Positions 1 to 8,968 of a stretch of 56,189 nucleotides of DNA are shown in pieces (position 1 is the stretch's first letter; every line of letters begins with the position of its first letter). The DNA is taken from positions 1 to 56,189 of the forward strand of contig NZ_JAGIRL010000053.1 of NCBI RefSeq assembly GCF_019012925.1. Direction: 5' to 3'. A program made the translations under genes and the position numbers. The stretch is from Fusobacterium sp. (GTDB lineage: Bacteria > Fusobacteriota > Fusobacteriia > Fusobacteriales > Fusobacteriaceae). Below the pieces are notes generated by a model that had not been told where the DNA came from, ran no database searches, and worked only from the letters and a program-made list of their open reading frames with translations.

Positions 1-1704
1 AAGAAAGATATAGAGTTTTCACTACCATTTGATGAGGGAACAACTGCTCTAGTAAAAGAGATTGTAAAAGAGATAAAAGAAGATAAGAGCTACTCAGAAG
101 CTTTAAAAGTATATTCAGCAGAGTATATAGCTATAAAGCTAGTAGAGAGAGATAGTCACTTAATCGAAAAGCTAAAAACAAAATTCAATATAGATGTAAC
201 TGGAAAATTCGAAGAGAGAATATTAAAATTAGAAGATAAGTATGACAATGACAGTGAGACTATATTAGCTGAGCAGAGATATGGAGCAGTTAATGGAGTT
301 TTAGCAAAAACATTTACAACATCAATAAAATCAAGACTAGATTTTACTGATAAAGTGGATAAAATAATATTAAATAAAATTTTAGGACTACCACTATTTT
401 TCTTAATTATGTTTGGTGGAATGGATTTCGTATTCAGTGGAAGTGCTCCATTTGTTAAGTGGGTAGGAAGATTTTGTTCTAATTTTATTGGAAAATACTT
501 AGAAATACTAGTAGAAGGAACGCCTGATTGGCTACATTCATTGATTATAGATGGAATCTTGGGGGGAGTAGGAGGAATTTTAGTATTTACTCCAATGATG
601 GCTTTTCTATACTTCTTTTTATCAATTTTAGAAGAGAGCGGATATATGTCAAGGGTTGCTTTCTTAATGGACAAATTGATGAGAAAGATGGGATTGAATG
701 GAAAATCTTTTGTACCAATGATAATAGGATTTGGTTGTACAGTACCAGCTATTTATGCTACAAGAACAATGGAAGATGAGAGCTCAAAGAAGCTTACTGC
801 AGCAATGACACCTTTCATGTCATGTTCGGCTAGATTACCAGTTTATGGTTTATTTACAGCAGCATTTTTTGGACAGAAGGCTGGAATAATAGTGGCTTCT
901 CTATATTTCTTAGGAATTTTTGTAGCAGTTTTAGTTGGATTATTCCTAAAAAATGTAAAAGGATTTAAATCAGAAAATAAAGCACTATTAATAGAATTAC
1001 CACCATATAGAGTACCTAGTTTAAAAACTGTATTAACATCTACTTGGACAAGAGTTTCAGCATATATAAAGAGAGCTGGAAGTATAATTTTAGGAATTAT
1101 GATGATTTTATGGACTTTGACATATTTCCCAAATAATGGAGATTCAAATACATCATATATAGCTAAATTTGGACATACTTTTGCTCCAGTAATGAAACCT
1201 ACAGGATTTGGAGATAGATGGGAAACAGTAGCAGCAATCATTCCAAGTATGGTAGCTAAAGAGGTAGTAGTAGGATTTTTATCACAAGCATTACCATTGG
1301 AGAGTGATGAGGAAGTTGTCACTGAAGAGGTAGAGGAGACAACAATTGTTCAAGATTTAGTTTTCCAAGTAAAAGAGTTGGGAGTAGCAGTAAAAAAATC
1401 AGTAGTAGGAATAGTGAGTTTAGATATGGCAAGATTTAAGATGCCAACACCAGAGGAGATAGAAGAAGAGGGAAGAGGAATAATAAAAGCTACATTTAAT
1501 CTTTGGCCTGATGATAAATTAGCACCAGTAAGAGCTTACTCATTTATGGCATTTATTCTTTTAGTTGTTCCTTGTGTAACAACATTAGGAGCTATTAAGC
1601 AGGAGTTTGGTTGGAAATATTTATGGAAAGTAGTTGGAATTATGCTAGTTGTTCCATATGTAGCTTCAACTTTAATATTCCAAATAGGAAAATATCTAAT
1701 TTAA
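1..1704 (+). CDS. feoB: Ferrous iron transport protein FeoB, C-terminal part (5' end outside window)
   Basis: FeoB imports Fe(II) across the inner membrane, coupling an N-terminal GTPase to a polytopic pore. The reading frame is open from base 1 to the TAA at 1702-1704, giving 567 codons. Most of the GTPase domain lies upstream of the window. What is visible is a helical region (about codons 1-115) followed by hydrophobic Gate-type segments. The Gate motif GFGCTVPAI, with its conserved cysteine, is present, as is the second Gate region around SMVAKEVVVGFLSQ. A charged insert rich in Glu and Val follows at about codons 432-455. The C-terminal helices end in FQIGKYLI. An internal ATG at 355 is not the true start, because homology-like sequence continues upstream. 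feoA is not visible. Confidence 0.95.
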   Translation, partial: KKDIEFSLPFDEGTTALVKEIVKEIKEDKSYSEALKVYSAEYIAIKLVERDSHLIEKLKTKFNIDVTGKFEERILKLEDKYDNDSETILAEQRYGAVNGVLAKTFTTSIKSRLDFTDKVDKIILNKILGLPLFFLIMFGGMDFVFSGSAPFVKWVGRFCSNFIGKYLEILVEGTPDWLHSLIIDGILGGVGGILVFTPMMAFLYFFLSILEESGYMSRVAFLMDKLMRKMGLNGKSFVPMIIGFGCTVPAIYATRTMEDESSKKLTAAMTPFMSCSARLPVYGLFTAAFFGQKAGIIVASLYFLGIFVAVLVGLFLKNVKGFKSENKALLIELPPYRVPSLKTVLTSTWTRVSAYIKRAGSIILGIMMILWTLTYFPNNGDSNTSYIAKFGHTFAPVMKPTGFGDRWETVAAIIPSMVAKEVVVGFLSQALPLESDEEVVTEEVEETTIVQDLVFQVKELGVAVKKSVVGIVSLDMARFKMPTPEEIEEEGRGIIKATFNLWPDDKLAPVRAYSFMAFILLVVPCVTTLGAIKQEFGWKYLWKVVGIMLVVPYVASTLIFQIGKYLI

Positions 1705-1711
1705 AATATTA

Positions 1712-1753
1712 AAAAATAGTGATCAAAGTTCAAGAGCTAAGATCACTATTTTT
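1712..1753. terminator. Bidirectional terminator between feoB and the HAD gene
   Basis: A perfect 13-bp stem has arms at 1712-1724 and 1741-1753 around a 16-base loop. The left arm starts with an A run and the right arm ends with a T run, so it can stop transcription from both converging genes. Confidence 0.85.
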
Positions 1754-1756
1754 CTA

Positions 1757-2488
1757 TTATAAGTTGTTATTTAAAACTTTAACCTCAGAATTAACAGAGT
1801 ATATGACATCTTTTCTTTCAATTATGATCTCTGTTTTATCCTTTAAACTAGGTGTGTTTTTGATATTAGTTAATAACTCTAAACTAGGATTGATAGCCTT
1901 AGGATGACCAACTAGTTCCAACATAGTTATATCTCCATGTGTATCTCCATAGGCAAAACTTTTATCTAAGTCGATGTTATATTTTTCACAAAACATATGA
2001 ATAGATTTTAATTTATTTTTTGAATCCCACATTGGAGAGATTTCTCCAGTAAAAGTTCCATTTTCACAAGTGTGATAAGTAGAACCACAAAAATCATCTG
2101 CATTCCATTTTTTAGCCATTCTAGAAACTAAAAAATCAGGACTACCAGAGATGAAGATTACAAGGTGTCCCTGTGATTTGTGCCACTTGATCATCTCTCT
2201 AGTATAGGTATATACCTTGTTTCCTTTCAATTCTACCACTTTATCAGCTACAAAATCGTTATATTTTATTGGAAGACCTTTTATAGCATCAACATATGTA
2301 CCTGTAAGATCTTCAAGATAACTATCGTAGTTTCCAACCCTCTCATCCCAAAGTTTGAACGCCTCTTTAACTCTTCTATCATATTCTCTAAAATCTAACA
2401 AATCATATTTAATCAATTTTTTAAAATGTTCAGTTAAAAGAGAGTTTCTAAAAATAGTTCCGTCAATATCAAAAAAAGCTGCAATCAT
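1757..2488 (-). CDS. HAD-IB family phosphatase (SerB-like)
   Basis: Predicted cytoplasmic Mg-dependent phosphatase of the haloacid dehalogenase superfamily, 243 residues. HAD motif I is FFDIDGT, with nucleophile and acid Asp7 and Asp9. Motif II is the Ser in ISGSPDF, and motif III/IV is AYGDTHGD. The helical cap between motifs I and II fits subfamily IB, the group of phosphoserine-phosphatase-like enzymes. The substrate cannot be read from sequence. I chose the ATG at 2488-2486 because GGGAGG (2502-2497) lies 8 bases upstream. An in-frame TTG at 2494 would leave only 2 bases. The gene is monocistronic, divergent from the nuclease gene and convergent with feoB. Confidence 0.88.
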   Translation of the reverse strand: MIAAFFDIDGTIFRNSLLTEHFKKLIKYDLLDFREYDRRVKEAFKLWDERVGNYDSYLEDLTGTYVDAIKGLPIKYNDFVADKVVELKGNKVYTYTREMIKWHKSQGHLVIFISGSPDFLVSRMAKKWNADDFCGSTYHTCENGTFTGEISPMWDSKNKLKSIHMFCEKYNIDLDKSFAYGDTHGDITMLELVGHPKAINPSLELLTNIKNTPSLKDKTEIIIERKDVIYSVNSEVKVLNNNL

Positions 2489-2530
2489 ACACAATACCTC
2501 CCTTAAATAATTTAATTCTATATTAGAAAA

Positions 2531-2559
2531 ATTATAGTTGAAAAAATAAAAAAAGTCAA
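2531..2559 (-). promoter_or_regulatory. Promoter of the HAD phosphatase gene
   Basis: Read on the minus strand: -35 TTGACT (2559-2554), 17-bp spacer, -10 TATAAT (2536-2531). It sits about 45 bases upstream of the start codon. Confidence 0.75.
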
Positions 2560-2587
2560 ATTCTTACTTAGTAATTTTTCTAAAAAA

Positions 2588-2596
2588 TGATATAAT
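2588..2596 (+). promoter_or_regulatory. Extended -10 promoter of the nuclease-thiN run
   Basis: TG-A-TATAAT at 2588-2596 is a perfect extended -10 element, with no good -35 (TTAGTA at 2568-2573). It lies 31 bases before the GTG start at 2628 and is back to back with the minus-strand promoter. Confidence 0.65.
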
Positions 2597-2627
2597 ATTG
2601 AATAAAACTAGAGAGGAGGTAAAAATA

Positions 2628-3449
2628 GTGGGGATAAAAAGAGTTATTTTATATTTGTTATTATCCTTTTCTCTTTTTGCTCAAGAGGCATATATAGCTT
2701 CTTTTAATACTTTGAGATTAGGAAAAAGTCAAAAAGATTACAAGCTATTGAGTAATGTGCTCAAGAACTTTGATATAGTTGGACTTGTTGAAGTTATGAG
2801 TGTTGAGGGATTAGAAAAATTAGTAAAAGAGTTGGAAAAAGAGAGTGGTGAAAAATGGGAATACCATATATCTCCTTATTCAGTTGGAAGGCATAGTTAT
2901 AAAGAGTATTATGCATATGTATGGAAAAAAGAGAGGGTAAATTTTTTACAGGAGAGAGGATTTTATCCAGATGAGAAAGATGAGTTTGAAAGACCACCAT
3001 ATGGAGCAGACTTCAAAATAGATAATTTCGATTTTACTATGATTATGGTTCATACAATTTTTGGAAAAAAGGAGTCACAAAGAAGAGCGGAAGCCTTTAA
3101 AATAGATAAAGTCTATGACTATTTTCAAAATTTAGATGAGAGCGAGAACGATATTATCATAGCTGGAGATTTTAATCTAAGTGCTCAAGATGAAGCTTTT
3201 GAGAACATAGTTAAGCATAATGATGAAATAATTTATACAGTTTCTCCAAAAATAAAGACTACAATAGGTAAAGAAAAACTGGCAAACTCCTATGATAATA
3301 TGTTTTTATCAAAAATTTATACTCAAGAGTTTGATGGAAAGAGTGGAGCATTGGATTTTACAAAGAAAAAATATAAACTTATGAGGGAAAAAATCTCAGA
3401 TCATTTACCAATTTTTATAGTTGTAAATACTGAATTTGATGATGACTAG
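2628..3449 (+). CDS. Secreted endonuclease/exonuclease/phosphatase-family hydrolase (DNase I fold)
   Basis: A 273-residue member of the EEP superfamily: metal-dependent phosphodiesterases that include DNase I, exonuclease III and sphingomyelinases. The N-terminus is a signal peptide (VGIKR, then a Leu-rich core ending SLFAQ), so the protein is probably exported to the periplasm or outside. Expected motifs follow in order: SFNTLRLG, the metal-ligand Glu in GLVEVM, MVHTIFG, AGDFNLS and the C-terminal SDHLPIF. The substrate, whether DNA, RNA or phospholipid, is not decidable here. The GTG at 2628 has AGGAGGT seven bases upstream; the in-frame TTG at 2598 has no such site and would overlap the -10 region. 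The gene is followed after 9 bases by thiN. Confidence 0.85.
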   Translation: MGIKRVILYLLLSFSLFAQEAYIASFNTLRLGKSQKDYKLLSNVLKNFDIVGLVEVMSVEGLEKLVKELEKESGEKWEYHISPYSVGRHSYKEYYAYVWKKERVNFLQERGFYPDEKDEFERPPYGADFKIDNFDFTMIMVHTIFGKKESQRRAEAFKIDKVYDYFQNLDESENDIIIAGDFNLSAQDEAFENIVKHNDEIIYTVSPKIKTTIGKEKLANSYDNMFLSKIYTQEFDGKSGALDFTKKKYKLMREKISDHLPIFIVVNTEFDDD

Positions 3450-3458
3450 AGGGAGAAG

Positions 3459-4088
3459 ATGAGAAGAGCATACATATTTTTTAATGGAGAGCTTTTGGGA
3501 AGTAAAGAGTTTTATTTAACACTCTTAGAAAGAGAAGAGGGAGATATTTATTGTGCCGATGGAGGAGCTAACCTTCTAGAGAAGTTAGGTATTTTTCCTA
3601 GAGAGATTTGGGGGGATTTGGACTCTGTATCAGAAGAGATACTACAAAAATATGAAGAGGTAGGAGTTGGAATAAAAAGATTTCCAAAGGAAAAAGATTT
3701 TACTGATGGAGAACTTGTGTTACAATATGTAACAGAGAAAGAGTATGATAAAATAGTTATTATAGGTGGATTGGGTGGACGAAAGGACCATGAGCTAACA
3801 AATTTAAACTTGATATTTAAATTTAAAAATTTGAGTTTTATAACAGAGCAAGAGGAGATTTTTGAGATAGAAAGGGATAAGGTTATTCTATTTCAAAAGG
3901 GAAAAACTATATCTTTTGTTCCTTTCTCTGAAAAGGTGGAGGGCTTGACACTAAAAGGAGTTAAATACCCATTAGACAAGTATACTCTTCATAGAGGGGA
4001 TAGCATATGTATGAGTAATATCATAGAGGAAGATAGATGTGAGATCTCATTTGAAAAGGGAAAGTTATTAGGTATATTAGTTAAATAG
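3459..4088 (+). CDS. thiN: Thiamine pyrophosphokinase
   Basis: Converts thiamine and ATP to thiamine diphosphate and AMP, the last step of cofactor salvage, in the cytoplasm. It has 209 residues, the normal size for bacterial ThiN-type enzymes. Family motifs are visible: DGGAN at 34-38, GDLDS at 52-56, and KDFTDGE at 79-85, whose acidic residues bind Mg and diphosphate. A Gly-rich GGLGGRKDHE follows near residue 105. The small C-terminal beta domain binds thiamine in the family. The ATG at 3459 follows GGGAGAAG. No TPP riboswitch is visible upstream, as expected for a gene inside a multi-gene run. Confidence 0.93.
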   Translation: MRRAYIFFNGELLGSKEFYLTLLEREEGDIYCADGGANLLEKLGIFPREIWGDLDSVSEEILQKYEEVGVGIKRFPKEKDFTDGELVLQYVTEKEYDKIVIIGGLGGRKDHELTNLNLIFKFKNLSFITEQEEIFEIERDKVILFQKGKTISFVPFSEKVEGLTLKGVKYPLDKYTLHRGDSICMSNIIEEDRCEISFEKGKLLGILVK

Positions 4089-4120
4089 TTTTAAATAAAT
4101 TTTAATATAGGAGGAAAATT

Positions 4121-4498
4121 ATGTTGAAAGAAGGAATGACTCTAACACAACAAAAGGTAGTAAACGAAAGCGAGACAGCAGCTAAAGTGGCTTCTGGAGC
4201 TTTAGAAGTTTTTTCAACACCAATGTTGATAGCTTTTATGGAGAATACAGCATTTAATCTTGCACAAAAAGAGTTAGGTGAAGGAGAGACAACAGTTGGT
4301 ATATCTGTAAATATAAAGCATATGAAGGCTAATCTTGTAGGTGATGAGGTAGTTTGTACTGCTACTTTAGAGAAGGTTGATGGAAAAAGATTGGATTTTT
4401 CAGTGAAAGTATTACATGGAGAGACTCTTGTAGGAGAGGGAGAGCATAGTAGATTCATTATAAATGAAGAGAAGTTTTTAGCGAAGTTAAAAAAATAG
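4121..4498 (+). CDS. Hotdog-fold acyl-CoA thioesterase, FlK-like
   Basis: Small (125-residue) hotdog-fold protein of the family that contains fluoroacetyl-CoA thioesterase FlK. The residues Thr33, Glu41 and His67 match the FlK triad Thr42/Glu50/His76 with identical spacing (8 and 26). The hotdog helix is MLIAFMENTAFNLAQ. Most FlK-like relatives in non-fluorinated organisms are thought to hydrolyse short or aberrant acyl-CoAs; the actual substrate here is unknown. A clean AGGAGG lies before ATG 4121. The gene sits between thiN and a uracil permease, with no functional hint from neighbours. Confidence 0.85.
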   Translation: MLKEGMTLTQQKVVNESETAAKVASGALEVFSTPMLIAFMENTAFNLAQKELGEGETTVGISVNIKHMKANLVGDEVVCTATLEKVDGKRLDFSVKVLHGETLVGEGEHSRFIINEEKFLAKLKK

Positions 4499-4525
4499 AG
4501 AGAGAGTTGGAGGAGATTTATTAAA

Positions 4526-5791
4526 ATGCAATTAGAAGAAAAAAATGAAAAAATAGTAGGAAATACAAGGTTTATACTTGGAATACAGCATGTACTTGCA
4601 ATGTTTGGAGCAACTGTATTAGTTCCTTTTTTAACAGGGTTAAATCCGTCGATAGCACTGATTTCAGCAGGAGCGGGAACGTTAATATTTCACCTTTGTA
4701 CAAAGGGAATAGTACCTGTTTTTTTAGGGTCATCTTTTGCCTTTATAGGGGCGTTAACTTTAGTTTTAAAAAATGAGGGTATAGGTTCTATAAAAGGTGG
4801 AGTAATTGCAGCGGGACTTATATATGTATTGATGTCATATTTAGTAAAAACATTTGGAGTAGAGAGAATAAAATCATTTTTCCCACCAATTGTAACAGGA
4901 CCGATAATAATGTTAATAGGGCTTAGAATGAGTCCAACTGCATTGTCAATGGCTGGTTATACAAATGGAAAGTTTGATACAAAAAGCTTAATAGTAGCTG
5001 TTTGTGTAATTTTAACTATGGTATCAATAACTATGATGAAAAAATCATTCTTGAGATTAATTCCTATTCTAGTAGCCGTAATAGTAGGTTATATAGTTGC
5101 AACTTTTTTAGGAATGGTTGATTTTGGAGTGGTTTCTCAAGCAAAATGGATAGGACTTTCACCAGAGGCTACAAAAGATCTATTCACAATGCCAGTTATG
5201 TCATTAACTGGAATAATAGCAATAGCTCCGATAGCTTTAGTTGTGTTTATTGAACATATAGGGGATATAACTACTAATGGTGCTGTTGTAGGAAAGGATT
5301 TCTTTAAAAATCCAGGAATACATAGAACACTTTTAGGTGATGGACTTGCAACAATAGTAGCTGGATGTCTAGGAGGACCAGCTAATACAACTTATGGTGA
5401 GAATACTGGAGTATTGGCAGTAACTAAGGTATATGATCCAGCAATTCTTAGAATAGCAGCTTGTTATGCTATTGCTCTAGGATTTATAGGTAAATTTGGA
5501 ATACTACTTCAAACAATCCCACTACCAGTAATGGGTGGTGTATCAGTAATTCTTTTTGGAATGATAGCATCAGTTGGAGTGAGAACAGTGGTAGAGGCAA
5601 GATTAGATTTTTCTAACTCAAGAAATCTAATAATTGCTTCAATAATATTTGTACTTGGAATAGCTGTAGATAATATTGTAATATGGGAGACTGTATCAGT
5701 ATCTGGATTGGCACTAGCTGCATTTTCAGGAGTATTATTAAATAAAGTTCTTCCAAGAGATAGAGAGATAAAATTAAAGACACTAGATTAA
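4526..5791 (+). CDS. uraA: Uracil permease, NCS2 family
   Basis: Proton-coupled nucleobase importer of the nucleobase-cation symporter-2 family, in the inner membrane with about 14 segments; 421 residues against about 429 in E. coli UraA. The family opening QHVLAMFGATVLVP is present, as is the FLGSSFAFIGA segment of TM3. The two substrate-binding glutamates fall at E243 (in EHIGD) and E292 (in GENTG). Their 49-residue spacing is the same as E241/E290 in E. coli UraA, which favours uracil over purine specificity. ATG 4526 lies downstream of GGAGGAG. It supplies pyrimidine salvage and sits in the same run as a purine permease. Confidence 0.9.
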   Translation: MQLEEKNEKIVGNTRFILGIQHVLAMFGATVLVPFLTGLNPSIALISAGAGTLIFHLCTKGIVPVFLGSSFAFIGALTLVLKNEGIGSIKGGVIAAGLIYVLMSYLVKTFGVERIKSFFPPIVTGPIIMLIGLRMSPTALSMAGYTNGKFDTKSLIVAVCVILTMVSITMMKKSFLRLIPILVAVIVGYIVATFLGMVDFGVVSQAKWIGLSPEATKDLFTMPVMSLTGIIAIAPIALVVFIEHIGDITTNGAVVGKDFFKNPGIHRTLLGDGLATIVAGCLGGPANTTYGENTGVLAVTKVYDPAILRIAACYAIALGFIGKFGILLQTIPLPVMGGVSVILFGMIASVGVRTVVEARLDFSNSRNLIIASIIFVLGIAVDNIVIWETVSVSGLALAAFSGVLLNKVLPRDREIKLKTLD

Positions 5792-5812
5792 GAGATACAT
5801 AAGGAGGACACT

Positions 5813-7633
5813 ATGGTAAAAAGAGATGAGATAGCAGATAGATATAAATGGAATATGACAGATTTTTACTCTGATTGGAATGATTGGGATCAGGAATTAG
5901 AGACTTTAAGATCATTGATGGATAAAATTCCAAATTATAAAGGAAAGATAAAAAATAGTTGTAAGGATTTTATTGAGTTGGCTGAACTTGAGGAGAAGAT
6001 AGAGAGAGTACTGGATAAACTATATGTTTATGCTTATATGTTAAAAGATCTAAACTCTAAAGATGAAACATCTTCAGTAAAATTACAAGAGATTCAAGCT
6101 CTATATACAGGATATGCTGTAAATGCAGCTTGGATTACTCCAGAGATATTGGAGATTCCTAAAGAAACAATGGAGAAGTGGATAGCTGAAAATATAGAAT
6201 TAAAAGATCGTAAATTTGGACTTATGGAGATCTATAGATTACAAGGGCATGTATTAGATGAGAGTAAGGAGAGATTGTTGTCATATTATGGACAATATAT
6301 GGGAGCTCCTCATGATATATATGCAGAGCTTTCTATTTCAGATATGAAATGGAATGAGGTTAAACTTTCAGATGGTTATGAAGGACCAGTGACAAATGGT
6401 ATATACTCAAAAGTTTTAGGAACAAATAGAAATCAAGAGGATAGAAAAAAAGCTTTTGAAGCACTATATAGTGCTTTTGAAAACAATAAAAATACATATG
6501 GAGCTATTTATAGAGCCTTACTTCAAAGAGATGTAGCTTCATCTAAGGGAAGAAACTATGGTTCATCTTTAGAAAAAGCATTAGAGCCTAAAAATGTTCC
6601 AGTAGATGTATTTAATACTTTACTAAAGTCAGCTATAAAGAACAATGCACCTCTACAAAGATATGTAAACTTAAGAAAGAGAGCTTTAAAATTAAAAGAG
6701 TATCACTATTATGACAATAGTATAAACATTGTTGATTATGACAAAAAGTTTGACTACGATTTGGCAAAAGAGATGGTATATAGCTCAGTAGCTCTATTGG
6801 GAGAAGATTATTCTAAAAAGATGAATAAAGCCATAAGTGAAGGTTGGATAGATGTTTTTGAAACTGAAAATAAGAGAAGTGGAGCTTACTCAATAGGTGT
6901 TTATGATGTTCATCCATATATGCTATTAAACTATCAATCTACTTTAGATGATGTATTTACATTAGCTCATGAATTAGGACACACACTTCATACTATGCTT
7001 TCAAATGAAAACCAACCTTATGCACTTCACAACTATACAATATTTGTAGCAGAGGTTGCTTCTACTTTCAACGAAAGATTGTTATTGGATTATATGATAG
7101 AAAAATCAGAAGATCCAATAGAGAAGATCGCTTTAATAGAGCAAGCATTAGGAAATATAGTTGGAACTTTCTATATTCAAACTTTATTTGCTAACTATGA
7201 GGCACAGGCACATAGATTAGTGGAAGAGGGAAAAGCTATTACTCCAGATGTTTTAAGTGGAATAATGGAAAACCTATTTAAAGAGTACTTTGGAGATACA
7301 GTGACAATTGATGAGTTGCAAAAAATAATATGGGCAAGAATCCCACATTTCTTTAACTCTCCTTATTATGTATATCAGTATGCTACAAGTTTTGCATCAT
7401 CAGCAAATCTATATGATAGAATAACTAATAAAAAGTATGATGAGAGTACAAGAGAAAAAGCTAAAGAGGATTACTTAACACTTCTTAAATCAGGAGGAAA
7501 TGATCATCCAATGACACAGTTGAAAAAAGCTGGTGTGGATTTAGAAAAAGAGGAGAGTTTTTCAGCGGTGGCTTTAGAGTTTGATAGACTTCTTGATATT
7601 TTAGAAAAAGAGTTACATAAATTAGGAAACTAA
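5813..7633 (+). CDS. pepF: Oligoendopeptidase F (M3B zinc peptidase)
   Basis: Cytoplasmic metallopeptidase that cuts short oligopeptides, 606 residues, the usual length for PepF. The zinc motif HELGH is at 386-390, followed by the third ligand region FVAEVASTFNE that characterises family M3. The N-terminal helical lobe (about residues 1-200) and the C-terminal segment PHFFNSPYYVYQYATS are typical. No signal peptide is visible. It starts at ATG 5813 after AAGGAGG, 21 bases beyond uraA. In an amino-acid fermenter it would support peptide use, but that is context inference. Confidence 0.94.
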   Translation: MVKRDEIADRYKWNMTDFYSDWNDWDQELETLRSLMDKIPNYKGKIKNSCKDFIELAELEEKIERVLDKLYVYAYMLKDLNSKDETSSVKLQEIQALYTGYAVNAAWITPEILEIPKETMEKWIAENIELKDRKFGLMEIYRLQGHVLDESKERLLSYYGQYMGAPHDIYAELSISDMKWNEVKLSDGYEGPVTNGIYSKVLGTNRNQEDRKKAFEALYSAFENNKNTYGAIYRALLQRDVASSKGRNYGSSLEKALEPKNVPVDVFNTLLKSAIKNNAPLQRYVNLRKRALKLKEYHYYDNSINIVDYDKKFDYDLAKEMVYSSVALLGEDYSKKMNKAISEGWIDVFETENKRSGAYSIGVYDVHPYMLLNYQSTLDDVFTLAHELGHTLHTMLSNENQPYALHNYTIFVAEVASTFNERLLLDYMIEKSEDPIEKIALIEQALGNIVGTFYIQTLFANYEAQAHRLVEEGKAITPDVLSGIMENLFKEYFGDTVTIDELQKIIWARIPHFFNSPYYVYQYATSFASSANLYDRITNKKYDESTREKAKEDYLTLLKSGGNDHPMTQLKKAGVDLEKEESFSAVALEFDRLLDILEKELHKLGN

Positions 7634-7657
7634 GGTATAAAAATTTTGGAGGAGATT

Positions 7658-8959
7658 ATGGCTAACACTTTGTTAGAAAGAGTATTTAAGATAGAAGAGA
7701 GAAATAGTAATTTAAAAACAGAAGTTATAGGGGGAATGACAACATTCTTAGCTATGGCTTATATAATATTTGTCAATCCAGCTATTTTATCTTTGGCTGG
7801 AATGGATAAGGGAGCATTAATAACTGTAACTTGTTTAGCAACAGCAATAGGAACTTTCCTTTCAGCATTTATAGGGAATGTACCTATTGCTATGGCACCT
7901 GGAATGGGATTGAATGCATTTTTTACATTCACACTGGTAATGGGAAAGGGAGTACCTTGGCAAGATGCTCTAGGAGTAGTATTTATATCTGGAGTGGTAT
8001 TTTTTATACTTGCTGCTTCTGGTCTGAGAGAGAAGTTGGCCTCAGCTATTCCAACTCCTATAACTATTGCTTCAACTGCTGGAATAGGTTTATTTATAGC
8101 ATTTATAGGATTGAAGAATATGGGAATTATAGTAGCAGATCCAGCAACATTAGTAGCTTTAGGAAAATTCGATCTACCTGTGACTCTATCAATTTTAGGA
8201 TTGGTGCTTATGGCAATTTTTGAATTGAAGAGAATAAAGGGTGGAATACTAATAAGTATAGTGATTGTAACAATTTTAGGAATGATATTTGGATTGGTTG
8301 AATTGCCAAAAGCTATAGTAGCTATGCCACCAAGTATTGAGCCGATAGCTTTCAAATTAAATATATTTGGAGCTTTTAAAATATCACTATTTGGTTCTAT
8401 ATTCTCTTTTATGTTTATTGATCTATTTGATTCTTTGGGATTTTTGATCGCTTGTTTTAGAGAGATTGGATTAGTTGATGAGAATGGAAAATATAAAGGA
8501 CTAGGAAAAATGATGTTTGCTGACGTATCTTCAACTATAATTGGAGCTTGTTTAGGTACAAGTACAGTTACAACTTTTGGAGAGTCGGCAGCTGGAATAG
8601 CAGCGGGAGCAAAGACAGGATTGGCTTCTTTAGTAACAGGAGTGTTATTTTTAGTAGCTTTACTTATCACACCATTAGTAGGAGTTGTACCTATGTTTGC
8701 AGCAGCTCCTTCATTAGTTATGGTTGGAGTATTTATGTTTAAAAGTGTAAGGGAGCTAGATTTACATGATATAAAGATTGCAGTACCAGCTTTTGTAACA
8801 ATTATATTTATGCCACTTACTTATAGTATCAGTATAGGATTGAGTTTTGGATTTGTAAGTTACATCATAATGCATGCTGTAGCTAAGGAATGGAATAAAA
8901 TTAATACTGTACTTTGGATAATTGGAGCTTTATCATTAGTAAATTTAATATGGAGATAG
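7658..8959 (+). CDS. AzgA/PbuG-type purine (guanine/hypoxanthine/adenine) permease, copy 1
   Basis: NCS2-family purine importer of the AzgA subgroup, 433 residues, inner membrane. Recognisable are the N-terminal EVIGGMTTFLAMAYI, the APGMGLNAFFTF segment and the GTSTVTTFGESAAG motif with the binding-site Glu. FMFIDLFDSLG carries a second conserved acidic stretch. It starts at ATG 7658, with GGAGGAG just upstream; an in-frame TTG at 7646 overlaps the ribosome site and is unlikely. A clear paralogue lies at 38720-40021. The next gene encodes a deaminase-like amidohydrolase, suggesting uptake and deamination of one purine-like compound. Confidence 0.92.
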   Translation: MANTLLERVFKIEERNSNLKTEVIGGMTTFLAMAYIIFVNPAILSLAGMDKGALITVTCLATAIGTFLSAFIGNVPIAMAPGMGLNAFFTFTLVMGKGVPWQDALGVVFISGVVFFILAASGLREKLASAIPTPITIASTAGIGLFIAFIGLKNMGIIVADPATLVALGKFDLPVTLSILGLVLMAIFELKRIKGGILISIVIVTILGMIFGLVELPKAIVAMPPSIEPIAFKLNIFGAFKISLFGSIFSFMFIDLFDSLGFLIACFREIGLVDENGKYKGLGKMMFADVSSTIIGACLGTSTVTTFGESAAGIAAGAKTGLASLVTGVLFLVALLITPLVGVVPMFAAAPSLVMVGVFMFKSVRELDLHDIKIAVPAFVTIIFMPLTYSISIGLSFGFVSYIIMHAVAKEWNKINTVLWIIGALSLVNLIWR

Positions 8960-8968
8960 GTGAATAAG

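Noticed and set aside
355..357. ATG as start of a shorter FeoB
   Set aside because: The frame is open to base 1 and the upstream codons continue FeoB-like sequence; the true start is outside the window.
7759..8670. A 303-codon open frame on the minus strand opposite the first AzgA permease
   Set aside because: It is antisense to a gene with clear family motifs, has low-complexity composition and no ribosome site. A similar one (38824-39786) lies opposite the second AzgA gene, so it follows from codon bias in hydrophobic segments.
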